64,000 nt of DNA from Dipodascopsis uninucleata var. uninucleata (Eukaryota > Ascomycota > Lipomycetes > Lipomycetales > Lipomycetaceae). How positions within the stretch are numbered: the stretch's first letter is position 1; every line of letters begins with the position of its first letter. The notes under the pieces were generated by a model. The model was not told the DNA's origin. It did not search any database and saw nothing but the letters and a program-made list of their open reading frames with translations. The stretch lies in the NCBI GenBank assembly GCA_030568195.1, contig JAJLTO010000004.1, positions 124,001-188,000 of the forward strand, in the 5' to 3' direction. Below are positions 1-11,578 of this stretch, one piece after another. Made by a program: the position numbers and the translations under genes.

Positions 1-1784
1 GTGAAGTATGTCAAGCTCCTTTCTACTTCGTGTCGACCGATCACTTGGAAAGCACACCTATCTCTTCACTAAAGAACGTTATACCTAAAAAGTATATGTA
101 GATATATGCGTATATATATCTATATTTGTATGTGCGTATTAAATTAAATATCTGCTGTTGCTTTCTTCAAAAACTCAAGAATCAAAACAAATTACTGTCT
201 CGTTGCTACAGCTATACATTCAAACCATATAATTATCGATATAGAATGGAATCCTTCATCAGACCCAAAATACGCAACCACCTATTCAGAATATCTTGTT
301 ATTTTGCGATTGATTACTGTCAAGTAGTATGCGTTCTAACTATCGGAAAGTAAACGACATATCACTTCTGACTCTCCTGTAACAAAACAGGGTTAGGTCA
401 AATGCGGACTATTAAGTGGAATGATTGCTAAACTGAGCTTTTGAACATCGCGATGTGTAAGATTCAGGCGTAGTGCTAATATAACATGTAGGAGGATAAT
501 AACAACAAGAGAAAGTCTAAAGGGAAGATCTAGTGCGGAGCTTATATACTAAATGCTATACCGATCGATGAAAAATATCACAAGTCATAAGAAAGAAGGG
601 AATGCCTGCATTATATACATTGCTTGTGAAAGAAACTTCTATCTCTAATACTGCAGTGTAATGCCAAATAGTTATATATTCTTCGTATTTAATAACGAAT
701 ATTTGTATACCTCGTTTGATCTACCTTAATGTCACTATCGAGTCTGAAATTTACTGAACTTATCTAAGGCAACATAACTAGAAACGCTGACGGAAACTGT
801 TACTGTTACTCGATTACAGGGTTATACGCTCATTATCTACACTGCTATAAGCCAAGTAACGCATACTTTTCAGCGACCAATTCTAAAGTCAACAATGGTT
901 TGTAAAGCTAGTATTAAATTTGGGCGGAAACTAGGGATACATCTAGGTGAATTACAGAATTATGAGGCTTTTCTTACATTAGCTGCATTAGAATTTTATG
1001 AAGATTTAGTACCGTAAGACGGGAGTTACCTCCAGATGAGATGTGAAAGGTTGGTACAACACGGAAATACTTAAAGCCGTTATTGCAAAATATGGAACGA
1101 CTTATCATTATCGAAAAGATCCATAAATCGAGTATATGCAATATTAGCGAATTCATCCGATGGCTCAAAATGTTTTACTTGAAATAATGAATGGTATGAT
1201 ATAATTGAGAAGCTATCGAATTATTATAGCAGTAGTAACAATTAATAATAAAACTAATAATAACAATAAATAGACAATGATAATAATAAAAGAAGACGAA
1301 CTAATAATACTTGAAATAATATATCATAAATAAAATAATAGTAAACACGAGAATTGTGAACAATAATAACAGCATTTAGAACTTCGAACTAGAATAAATA
1401 TATAATAAAAAACGAGTTATAATAATAACATGAATATAAACCAAGAGCGCCTTCTCCATAGTCACCAAGAAACTAACAAAAGAAACAATGCTCTTTTTCT
1501 TTTATCTTATCTTCATCTTTTCTGCTTAAAGAAAAATTCAAAATAGTAATAGTAGCAGTAGCAGTAGTGGGAGTACCAAGACTGTAAGAAATAGTACTTA
1601 CACCACGAAATTAGCACCCCAATTTCCAGATAATACCGTCCAAAAGTGATCAACCTATTTCATATAAAACAAAAATCATAAAATAGAATTAAGAACGATA
1701 AAGCAGTCAAGAAAAAAGCAAAAAGAAAAACTAGTCATATCAAAAAAAGAAACTCAGCAATTTTTCCTTTTAAAGATCGATTCA
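1..1784. other. Gene-free stretch with AT-rich low-complexity tail
   Basis: No convincing coding exon, RNA gene or mobile element is visible. The few open frames are under 80 codons and have no recognisable sequence. From about 1210 to 1440 the DNA becomes an imperfect array of TAA/TAAT trinucleotides, and near 1550-1570 there is a short AGTAGC repeat. This is probably the 3' flank of the AT-hook gene that ends at 1785. Confidence 0.6.
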
Positions 1785-3488
1785 TCATGAATAATAGTAC
1801 ACTGGGTAATTCTGCGGTGTCTGCAGTCTTGCAGAATTTGATACTTCATCAGAAGAAGGTTGGCCAGATGGTCCATGATAAATATGCCTACCATCCCGAG
1901 AATATTCAGGCATCAAAGATGCTGACTGCACCCCTAAAGATTGATATGCCGGATCAAGTCTTACAGGCTCAACATGGTCTCGCATTATTCGCAAGTTAGT
2001 TGGATATATTGCTGAACCATTGCTGTACGGATCAGCTGCTGTCGAATTAACAGCCGTAGTCGTATAGTATTGTCCACCACTTTCATATCCACCGGAAACA
2101 ATATTGTGAGAAAAGAATATCTCAGAAGATGCTGGCGATGATAGACTACCCGGTCCAGACGCTGATGTAGGCCCTGACACAGGAACAGGAGTTCCAGAAG
2201 CAGACTGAAGTGACTGAAGTGACTGCATTGTCATATTCGGAGTCAATTCCGAATCTGACGCCATTCTCATTCGGCCACTCTCAGATCGAGATGTACTGTT
2301 TGACATCTGAGCAGAAACTTGAGGAACTGTTTTAGCCTGTTGCCTATTTAATAAATTACTGTTGGCATTAGAACCAAAGCCGCTCATGGTTCCAATAGCT
2401 GCACTAATGTCAGATTCACTCAAGCGCTTCTTTGGCTTGACATTCTTAGAACCTGGTCGACGACCTCGCTTCTTTCCACTTGGTGTAAGCGATGAAGAAC
2501 CATCAGCACTATAAAGCCGTGAATCGCTATTTAGACTAGCAATAGTATTTTCTAGTGCCGCTGGGGAAGTCGTCATACGAGCTGTGACTAGAGAGTCCTT
2601 AGTGATACCAGAACCACTCATAGATGCTGCAGTCAAGGCAACGGCAAAAATCATACCGGACATGTCTTTTGGATTGTGTAGATGACTTGCCAAACCATCA
2701 GGGGTCCTTATTCCTGTTGCATGCTGATAAGTTTGAGCGGCATGAGTAAGACCAGCTTCCTGAAGTAGCTGGAAATATGATGATAAATGCTCAGGCAGCT
2801 TATAAAAAATCACTCTACCATCTGCCCGGGGATTCCATTGTTTTGCCAGCGTAACCCAGTTTAAAAACGATAATGGCTTATCCTTAATAATTTCAGCAAA
2901 AAGTTGACGCTCTTCTTTAGAGTAAATTGGGATGACAGCAAAACGACACTTTTGACGTTTAGCTAAATTTCGGTGTTTGAACCTAACTGTTGGGTCAAAA
3001 GGTTCCAGTCCTAACTCTTGTCTAGCCGCGTCATCTATGTTCAACTGAATCGCATCCAGCTCCTTCCCTTCATCAACAGATGCAATTCCAGGATGTGCGG
3101 TACCTGCATCTACTCCAGTACCTACTCCGTTAATACTCAAATTAGCATCACGAGAACCAATTATTGGATTGCCTGTAGGGCCGATTAACTGATCGTTCCC
3201 AGCTTTCTGTAAGTTATAGACACCTGAGGAAGTAACACTATTATTATTATTCGCAGTTGAATTCTGTGATAAAGATACATGCTGACGCATAAAAATCGTG
3301 CTTAATGATGGTCTTCCAACTTTTGGGCCGTTAGGATTTGGTTTGTTTTTAGTGCCTGGGGGTCGGCCCATACGGACGCCATTTTTTGAGAATGTCGGTG
3401 CTTTTTGTTTCTTCGCAGATGATTCCTTGGATTTCTTCGTCGGAGTAGCCGAATGTTCCGACTTCTGATTCGATACCGCCTCTGTCAT
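1785..3488 (-). CDS. AT-hook DNA-binding protein of unknown function
   Basis: Intronless frame of 567 residues with ATG at 3486-3488 and TGA at 1785-1787. AT-hook-like cores appear at about residues 40-45 (GRPPGTK), 57-61 (GRPS) and 338-346 (RGRRPGSKN), each in a lysine-rich setting, so binding in the minor groove of AT-rich DNA in the nucleus is the likely activity. Between about residues 168 and 250 lies a denser block with motifs such as FAVIPIYSKEER, FLNWVTLAKQWN and VIFYKLPEHLSSYF, which looks like a small folded domain that I cannot assign. The rest is Ser/Thr/Gly/Pro-rich and probably disordered. It is preceded by an unusually long upstream region, as seen for some fungal regulators. 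A chromatin or transcription role is inference from the AT hooks only. Confidence 0.85.
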   Translation of the reverse strand: MTEAVSNQKSEHSATPTKKSKESSAKKQKAPTFSKNGVRMGRPPGTKNKPNPNGPKVGRPSLSTIFMRQHVSLSQNSTANNNNSVTSSGVYNLQKAGNDQLIGPTGNPIIGSRDANLSINGVGTGVDAGTAHPGIASVDEGKELDAIQLNIDDAARQELGLEPFDPTVRFKHRNLAKRQKCRFAVIPIYSKEERQLFAEIIKDKPLSFLNWVTLAKQWNPRADGRVIFYKLPEHLSSYFQLLQEAGLTHAAQTYQHATGIRTPDGLASHLHNPKDMSGMIFAVALTAASMSGSGITKDSLVTARMTTSPAALENTIASLNSDSRLYSADGSSSLTPSGKKRGRRPGSKNVKPKKRLSESDISAAIGTMSGFGSNANSNLLNRQQAKTVPQVSAQMSNSTSRSESGRMRMASDSELTPNMTMQSLQSLQSASGTPVPVSGPTSASGPGSLSSPASSEIFFSHNIVSGGYESGGQYYTTTAVNSTAADPYSNGSAIYPTNLRIMRDHVEPVRLDPAYQSLGVQSASLMPEYSRDGRHIYHGPSGQPSSDEVSNSARLQTPQNYPVYYYS

Positions 3489-6400
3489 TATATTTTCGAC
3501 TGTGAAATGCTAGATTCTACTATAATCTCAATATTATTCAGGATCATCAATTCGCGAGCCCCGCTTCTCGAATAGAATATAGAACCAAAGAGAAGATACA
3601 ATATATAATATACTCTTGCCTTTGCCCTTTAGTGAGAACTTAATAAAAGATCAAAGAAAAAAAACAGAATAAAAAACCACTTCCAGAAAACTGCTTAATC
3701 GGCACTGTCAGCGAAATCAGGATTTTTTGACGGGTTGATCTGTAGATAATAATCTTCGACCTCTAAGATATAAATCAGGAAACCACGGTACCGGTGGTCA
3801 GTTGATATACAAGTAAATAAATGCGCAATGGGCCCTGAACAAACGCCGACGACTCTTGTTTATGCGACTGAGGGACGTGGACAACCTGAGTCTCGATCAA
3901 TCCCGAAAGTTACTAGAAAGTATGATAATTCCGATATCAACTTTTCAACCAGACTTCTTCGCATTGAAAGTCTCTCGAAGTTTGTATTGACCTCTTCGAG
4001 TTAGAGGATCTTGATAACCTATATTATGATTCGATGTATCAATGTAGGTAGTGGAAGACAAGCGCATAGATTAACAACGATAAAAGTATGCATAAATATA
4101 TCTATGCATATATAAATATATAAATATACATCTATATCTATATATACCTGTTATAGCCGTCGGTACGTATATAATAAGATAGATATAAGTTTATATTTAT
4201 CTAAAATATTTATGGCGTTGAGATTGCTCGATCTGCCTGCTAGTCTATGTGTCAGCGAAAACTGAGAGTGGAAGACACAAGATATAAAGGCTCTCAAGTT
4301 GAACAACAACAAATGTATGATAGAAGGAAACACTCGATGGTTCAATGTCGAATGGGAAATAATCAAGCTGAATCAGAGCTGTCTGCACTTTTAAGAGCTC
4401 TCGATCGTATCTCCAAAGTCCCGACTAGGCGCAAGATCTGATGTTGTTTGATTTCAGTATTTGCCTCACGCTCTCGCTGGTACAATTTCTACTACTGAAC
4501 CACAACAGCTTGATGACTGCTGCAGTTTAAACTAGCTGCCTTTACTTTTTGAAAGCCGACTCTCGCAGGCTCAAACTTGACTATCAGGCGAGCACACGCT
4601 CTTGAGAGTAGCACTTCCGCCTCTCTCCGGATCAAAAGAACCCAGCAGATTCCGCTCTTCGCTGTCTAGCTTTACGGCGAAGCTGTTACCTACGGTACGG
4701 AAGCCGTAGTCTGTTTTATAGTCTGCAGTCTGCAGCGGTCGTCGTCAGTGCCGATACTCCAGCGAAATTTCGCAAGAAGAAAATGACTCTTAACGCAAGG
4801 AATTGAGTAATGGGAAAAGTATGTGTGAGCAAAGCCACCGTTGTGGGCAATATTTAGGCGCCTCTGTTTCTTCGCGAGTTAGTTCCTTACGCCAAATACA
4901 GATACGCAGCTGAGCTGCTGGATGCCCGTTTTCTTTGATAGAATCACGCTTTCCTTTGCAAAATGTTATGCCAGTTTACGTTTGCAGAGAAAACTTTTTT
5001 TACTGACGACCAGCTGTCTTTGGTCGAAAGAGGGCTCTTTTTCCTTTCCTATACAAAATAGACTGCACTACTTCGCGACTGTTGTTCATCTAGCCATACG
5101 TACTGGCGCCCTCTCTTTTTTTTTTGCCGCCGAAAGGCTCAAGTCTTGTCTGTCGAACTATTATATAGATTAGGGTTTACGTGGGCCGGTCGGTTGGCTG
5201 AGCGGAAATGGTGTGTCCGGGGAGACCCGGGTCCGGACTTAAGGGGAGAGTACAGTGATGCTAAGTAGGGACGTGCTTGCGATGGGAACAGGAGATGGAC
5301 AGCGCGGAAAAGCGAGGAGCAATACACCGAGCGCACTCAAGACGTAAGCTGACCCGGAACTTGACGGCATTCTGAGACAGTAGGTCCAAGATAAACAAAC
5401 TCAAGTATGCTGAAAATTGCACGTAATATAGCACTAGCATAAAAAGTCTAAACGTCGACTAGTAACAGTAGTACAGCATAGGTTTTGCTCAGTAGTTAGC
5501 TTTTTAGGTAGTTAGGTTTATAGATTGCCTCCTCGCACCTGCTTGCTGGTTAGTCTTTTTAGCTAGCTCTAAAGTTAGCTTTCTGACGCTGTTTCCAACC
5601 ATCTGCGGCAGAACTATGCACTTTATGGTCATTTTGGACACTTATGCCCATGTTCTGTGCGCGTAGCAGTTTTACGTGACCTTTCTGCACTAAGACATCT
5701 CCATCCAGAAACAAGAAACAGGTGGCCACTGTCTAGGAGCGATTGTAAAGGTCCAAATTGTGTTTGTTCCAAGAAAAGCAATGACTGGTCACTAGAAGCT
5801 AAATTTGACAGCTTTCGACTCCGACCTCTGCTCTCTTCTGTCTGTTCTCTTGGCACAATGGTCGCCTGCCTGGGAAGCTCTTCTGTTCTGAGCTGATCAG
5901 CGATAGACAGCGGAGATGATATGAAGCAAGTGATATGTAATTGGGGGTGTAGTTTGCTATATATAGGATGTTGTAGCGATGTACATCTGAGATCTCGGAG
6001 TGCTAGGTAGTTTCTCCTTATGCTGTGTCGACTCTGCGCGACATGCGATGGCTCTGCTCTGGCTGTAAGTATTTTGAATTTTACAACACGGCTGCGTCGC
6101 ATATTTTTATTTTTATTTTTGTGTTCACGCTGTGATTTTGCAGGGAGGCGTGCCACAGCCAGACGCAACTGTGAGTTAAACACGTTAGCCTTTTTCGCTG
6201 CGATACTCTGTGTAGTACTTAAGTGGCGCTATTCGCGTGTTAAAACTGTCATCTCACCAAAGCACGGTTGCGAGAGAGTATATGCTGTCTAGGGAGCTAG
6301 TTATCCACAGACCTGCCGAGAACTAATCCCATGGCGATATGCTGGAGCTGGGACCAAAAAGTGGTTTTTACCAGGGCGAGTGCAGGTAGGCAGTAGAGAC

Positions 6401-9112
6401 CCCATAATTACCAGAATCGCACGTCAAAGGACCCATTTACGAGACCGTAGCTATGTATACGAACTAGGAGGTCGATAAGCGCACCTATTTCTCTGTAACG
6501 CGTTAGTATTGAGCGAATAGCTCTCGCTTACGATGGTGCCATAAGGTGCGGAGACAACCAGAGCGGTTGGACGCGAGAGACTTAGGCCACTCACTGCATG
6601 AGCCAATTAAAGAGATCTTTGGGGTAGCGTTCATTGCTCGATTGCTCGGCGACCCCAATTGAGCACATATCTATAGTCAGTAGTATCTGATCGTGTATTT
6701 CTATTCAATCTTCGACGGATGCCAGTACGCTATTATTTTCACTTTTACTTTTGCTCCCACCATATATACTAGCAGATCCACCATCGCCAGCATGTTACGT
6801 TCGAATTTCCGACTCTCGTTATGCGCATACTTTATGGTCGCTTTTGTTTTGACAATCGCTCGTGTCTACGTGGACGAGTTGCTTGCGAGATATAAGAGGC
6901 ATCAGCTGCTCATAGAGTTGACATTAAAAATACTCTTATTATAAATAAATGCTTAATTTTACGTGCGTCTAGCAGCCGAGTACAATAACTAGCTGATATT
7001 CACATTCCCGCACATTGGTATGCTAAAAAGAGGAGCATATGCCTCGACAAACATAGTAGAGTAAGCAACGTCTGCTAGCAGAGGTGAGATGGAAATCACA
7101 CACGTTTCTCGAAATAGTACATAAAGGGCCCAACTGGTTATGATCGACTTCTCAATGCTGCAGCTTAGGAGACCTGCTCTGTTCAATGTAGAGATCTCGC
7201 TGTTTTAAGAGTGGATGCTTCGGTTAACTATCTATAAGAGCCAAAACTAATGCATAAACGTAAATTAGAATGTCAGCCTCCTGCTGTCTACTAGATCTCA
7301 GTTCTTTGCCATGGTCTAAAGAGTTTTCTTTACAAAGAAACCAAAGAAGGTTTTCGCTAATGTGTTTTACTCGAGAAACGAGAACTCTGCGAAAATATAG
7401 TCTGCGCTATGGTCGAACTTCTTGCCCAGCAACGTGCTGTACATAGTTATACAAAGGAGGTCCTAAGGCGCTGTGTCCATGTCTGTTCGGACTCTCTTGA
7501 ATATTAAATATTAAATACGCATGGTAGCCCTTGTCTGCTAGCAGTTAAATTGGAATTCGATATTTTTATTCAACACTATTTCTTCTGTACACTCGTGTGT
7601 TCAATGATGCCTTTCTGCTTACAACTAGGAGCTTAATCTACTACATCACATATCTACAAGCCCGCTGCGTTATCCATATCACCAATACACTCTGATATTT
7701 GATAGTTGTGATACCTTTTGCAAGCCACATCTCTAGAGAGATAATAATTTCTTTATTGCTTGAGATCGAAGCGGATTCTACCTTGAACTACTTTGTCTTC
7801 TCATACTCAACCCGTGCTTATAGTCTAGTACAGCACGTTGGTTTTCCCGCTTTCTGCTCTATCTAATTCTCCATGTTCTTACTCGAGACTTTCATTCTCA
7901 CTAACCCTATAATATGCCTTATATAGTGTCTTTGACAACACGCGTATAATTCGTCTGTTCTGCTATCGTATATAAACCAAGCTTAGAATAAGAGGAGTTC
8001 TTCAGTTTTATTTTATCTCTTTCACTGCGCTCGCTCTACTATACATGCACTACTTTTTACTAGAAGGTAAGCGTTCGACATACATCGAATACATCGATAG
8101 TGTACTAGACTCCAACGCCAGAGACTGCAGCCCTAGTTTCACGATACTTATTTGCAGCCCTTCTCGCATAACGTTCCCATGGAAACTCACTAACATATTT
8201 TCTTATTATTTGTAGACTGCCTCTTATGCATACCCTAGCCCTGTTTATAACTTGATGGAACCCGTCTAATTGGGAAAGGGTTTGATATCGCAATTTTCCA
8301 AGAAAGTTAAGCCAACGTAGAAGGTTGAAGGAAAATAACCGGTAACGTTGAATGGGTCGCAATCGCTAAAGCGGACAAAGGATAAAACTACGAGACGTCA
8401 ATCGATAGCGTGAACGGCGATTTCAGAAAATACTTTAGAGATATTGCTGATACATAGCGGGGCAGCTATTTGGGTGCGTGTTCTCAAGCCGTACTATGGG
8501 AGATGAGATTACTAATTTCATGGTAATTTCGCATAGATTATCAGATTTGTTGCTAACTGAAAGCTGTATTGTAGATGGAAGCCCACACTATCTCCACCAA
8601 GAACAGTGCACGTATGCTTCTAGTGTATGTGTAGATAAACGTGTGAAACACTATAGGCGTGAATATTTCACAAAGTATTTCTTTCAGGGCTAAGTTAGTA
8701 ACATGAGCATATGTGGAGACGACACAATAGATCCAAAGGATATCTAAGTATTGGCACTGTACTACCACATTACCGCCCTTTCATGCTTATGTGCTCGGCA
8801 GATTGACTGGTATATTCTCTGTTATATCACGACTTTATTGAGTTCTAATTCTTCAGTTCGTATAAGTATAAACAATTGCTTACTTAACGAGCTGCTTGGT
8901 TAGTGTTGTCTATATTCCAGATCGCTAACCAAGGTGTCTCTGCCTGACCGGAGACAATATATCTAATTACTTTTGCGAAGCTACTTTAGTACGCAACAAA
9001 AGCAAAGTGGTAGTTCTATCTTGAGATTGTAAGACAGTATACGCATACACACTTAAGCTGCACTACAGGTCTATTAGGGAGCTCCAAAGAGTATCATATA
9101 TCAGTGTACATA
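3489..9112. other. 5.6-kb intergenic block between divergent genes
   Basis: This gap separates two divergently transcribed intronless genes. Open frames inside it are short, overlap on both strands and match nothing I know. The longest (minus, about 5629-6183) would begin with GTG, and its first ATG gives about 157 codons of low-information Arg/Ser-rich sequence. The portion from about 4450 to 6650 seems richer in G+C than the flanks and includes a GC-rich hairpin-like segment near 5180-5245. It may hold long 5' leaders, regulatory DNA or a non-coding RNA; nothing can be proven from sequence alone. Confidence 0.5.
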
Positions 9113-11578
9113 ATGCCAGACAAAATCGATGGTGACATATATGTACGAAACTTGGCCGCATTTGTTCGCACAAACGAAAAACAGCTCGCCAACCCAAGAC
9201 GATCAACGAAGAACAGCAGCATTGTTTCACGGTTATCTGGCCAATGGCCAAATCTATCGTCTTCGCCATCAAGTCCATCATCGAATTCAAAAGCGTTACG
9301 TCTCTCCCTGACTCCACACCATCTCTTTTATTTGCTCTACCGATTCAAATCAATTGGTCTTTCAGTTGGTCCGACTTCCATCAGACTAGAGGTTTTAAAG
9401 GAAAACTCATCGCCTAAGAATTATGTATCTTTCCTGAACGATAAGCAAGCATCAAGTCGTAGCAAGCTTGGTGGAGACTCCGAGTCTCTCGGCAGTGCTA
9501 CGTCCGTGCAAACCACAATGTCCACCTTTTCTTCAATATTTAACAGAACTGCATTCAACAAAGAGCGAGCACGCCGAACTGCTGAGCAGGACCTCATATA
9601 CTTGTATTCAGCATTTACAAAACTCCCTGCTCTGCGACTAACTCAAGATCCTAAATCAAAGGTCATTGAAGGCTTTGAAGAGTTTCCCTTTGATCGTGCG
9701 GTACCGCTTACTCCGTTTAAGAACATTTCGTCTCTTGAATTAGTAGACATAGATGTCCGTGCATTCTACGGCTGGAATGCTGTTTCTGAGCGATTAAAAA
9801 CTTTGATAGTCCGTAACGGTATGTTGGATGACCCAATAGAGCTTATATGTGCACTAGTTTTGGATGACATGGATCGACGTCGAAGACGAACGTCTACCAG
9901 TATTCCTGTTTATGCTGTTGCGGCGAACGTTTCCGATAATATGGTTGGTATCGAAACTGATCACGAAACGTCTAATGATGGCGAAGCACAGCAACATCCG
10001 CAGATGCAGCAACCTCCTGATATATCTCAGCTCCTGTTGGCACGAGTCACGTCAGGTCGTAATGGTCGAAGATCTTCACGCTCTCCATCGCGATCGCGGT
10101 CACATTCGCGTTCCAAGTCTCTAGATAACCAAAATGCGGTAGATACGTCTACTCCGATGGATAATTCAAGTAACTTGGCACCAGTTATAAAGAGAAGACT
10201 TCGCTCGGATTCTCTTTCGTCAGTGTTCTCAACAGCCTCGTCTACTAGTCAGCAATGCGGATCGTCTTCGACAACTTTAACGGCACTTAATTGGCATCTA
10301 TTACGAGTCTTGTCTCTAGCTGATAATGGAATATCTTCTGTCTCAAGTGAATCTATGGAACCACTAGCTGAATCATTAGTATCTCTTGACTTATCCAATA
10401 ACATGCTGTTCTCTATTCCCGAAGCTTTGTCAAGATTATCTCGGCTTTCATCGCTCAATATTAGCTACAACCAGATTGTGTCTCTTCATTCTTTATCTCA
10501 CTATCCACTTCCGGCAATAACTATTTTAAACCTCCGTGGTAATAAGATTACGTCTCTTGTTGGGCTTGATAGAATTCTGTCTTTGGAGCGAGTAGATTTG
10601 CGAGATAACGCTTTAACGGATCCAACGGAGCTTGCCAGATTGACGAGTGCACCAAACATTCAGGATATATGGGTTGCTGGTAACCCATTCGTTAGCACAT
10701 ATAGCTCAAACTATCGAGTCACGATTTTCAATCTCTTCAGAGCTACTCCAGGATACACGGATGACATTGTGCTTGATGATACTCCTCCTGGGCTGTTGGA
10801 ACAGAGACAGTTAATTGATAGAGTACAAGAATATGTGGTACCAACTTCTTTGGCATCTTACGAAATAGTCACAGAGACCAGTGAGAAGATAGCAAGTAGA
10901 GATAAGAGGAAGGAAGAAGACGATATTGAAAAAACGCTACCTATGATACGTACATTTAATAGTTTTGCGAAAAGATTATCAGCATCGAATGCATCAATGG
11001 CAAAGACTCCTTCTATAACTGCAGACTCTGTGGCAGGTGCGGCGATATCAAAGATCAGATCTGGGTCTGCATACTCTGAAATTCCAGTGAATGAAAACAC
11101 TTTAAGAGTCAAGGAAGTTGTAACGTCAAAATCAAAGTCGCCTTCAAAGCATAAATCGAAGTCGAGATCTTCGTCAAGAGCGATATCACCGTCGTCTATC
11201 ACTTCTCGCAAGTCAGAAACTTCAACAATGTCCGTAAATCGACCATCTTCTAATACAGTTCCAATCAAAGTTGTGAATCCAAATCCTCGAAAGCCAATGA
11301 GGCGTCGTGTGGTTGATCTCGATGACAATGCCGGTAACTTGCTTAATGGAGACTACACAATTGAGTATGACAAAATGAGTACACGTACAGTCGATAGCTC
11401 ACGAAGTAAATCTCCGGCGCCGTCAACAAAGTCGCCTCCGCGAATATCATCTCCGCCAATGTCTAGTTCAGGAGAGAAAAACTGGAGCAAACAAGGCGAA
11501 GAATATCGCAAAAGAATAGAGGCACTACGTAATGACTTTGGTTCTGGTTGGCTAAGTGTATTAAGCGAGGAGCTTTGA
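9113..11578 (+). CDS. Leucine-rich-repeat protein with RS-rich segments
   Basis: Single-exon gene of 821 residues. The first ATG is at 9113; an in-frame GTG nine bases upstream is not a eukaryotic start. SDS22-like leucine-rich repeats lie at about residues 392-550 (for example LRVLSLADNGI, LVSLDLSNNML, LSSLNISYNQI, ITILNLRGNKI, LERVDLRDNAL), closed by a cap-like segment around GNPFVSTYSSNYR. A conserved-looking block at about 200-230 (LELVDIDVRAFYGWNAVSERL) resembles the region before the repeats in STK11IP/nischarin-type proteins. Arg/Ser-rich stretches occur near residues 314-335 and again near 680-700. No signal peptide or membrane segment is seen, so it is probably a cytosolic scaffold. 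The STK11IP/nischarin relation is a weak resemblance; the repeats themselves are clear. Confidence 0.88.
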   Translation: MPDKIDGDIYVRNLAAFVRTNEKQLANPRRSTKNSSIVSRLSGQWPNLSSSPSSPSSNSKALRLSLTPHHLFYLLYRFKSIGLSVGPTSIRLEVLKENSSPKNYVSFLNDKQASSRSKLGGDSESLGSATSVQTTMSTFSSIFNRTAFNKERARRTAEQDLIYLYSAFTKLPALRLTQDPKSKVIEGFEEFPFDRAVPLTPFKNISSLELVDIDVRAFYGWNAVSERLKTLIVRNGMLDDPIELICALVLDDMDRRRRRTSTSIPVYAVAANVSDNMVGIETDHETSNDGEAQQHPQMQQPPDISQLLLARVTSGRNGRRSSRSPSRSRSHSRSKSLDNQNAVDTSTPMDNSSNLAPVIKRRLRSDSLSSVFSTASSTSQQCGSSSTTLTALNWHLLRVLSLADNGISSVSSESMEPLAESLVSLDLSNNMLFSIPEALSRLSRLSSLNISYNQIVSLHSLSHYPLPAITILNLRGNKITSLVGLDRILSLERVDLRDNALTDPTELARLTSAPNIQDIWVAGNPFVSTYSSNYRVTIFNLFRATPGYTDDIVLDDTPPGLLEQRQLIDRVQEYVVPTSLASYEIVTETSEKIASRDKRKEEDDIEKTLPMIRTFNSFAKRLSASNASMAKTPSITADSVAGAAISKIRSGSAYSEIPVNENTLRVKEVVTSKSKSPSKHKSKSRSSSRAISPSSITSRKSETSTMSVNRPSSNTVPIKVVNPNPRKPMRRRVVDLDDNAGNLLNGDYTIEYDKMSTRTVDSSRSKSPAPSTKSPPRISSPPMSSSGEKNWSKQGEEYRKRIEALRNDFGSGWLSVLSEEL

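Noticed and set aside
1210-1440. TAA-rich array as a possible telomere-like or mobile repeat
   Set aside because: Imperfect simple-sequence DNA with no terminal repeats, target duplications or coding part.
5629-6183. 184-codon minus frame in the large spacer
   Set aside because: Starts at GTG, overlaps open frames on the other strand, contains no recognisable motif and is plausible by chance in the GC-richer part of the spacer.
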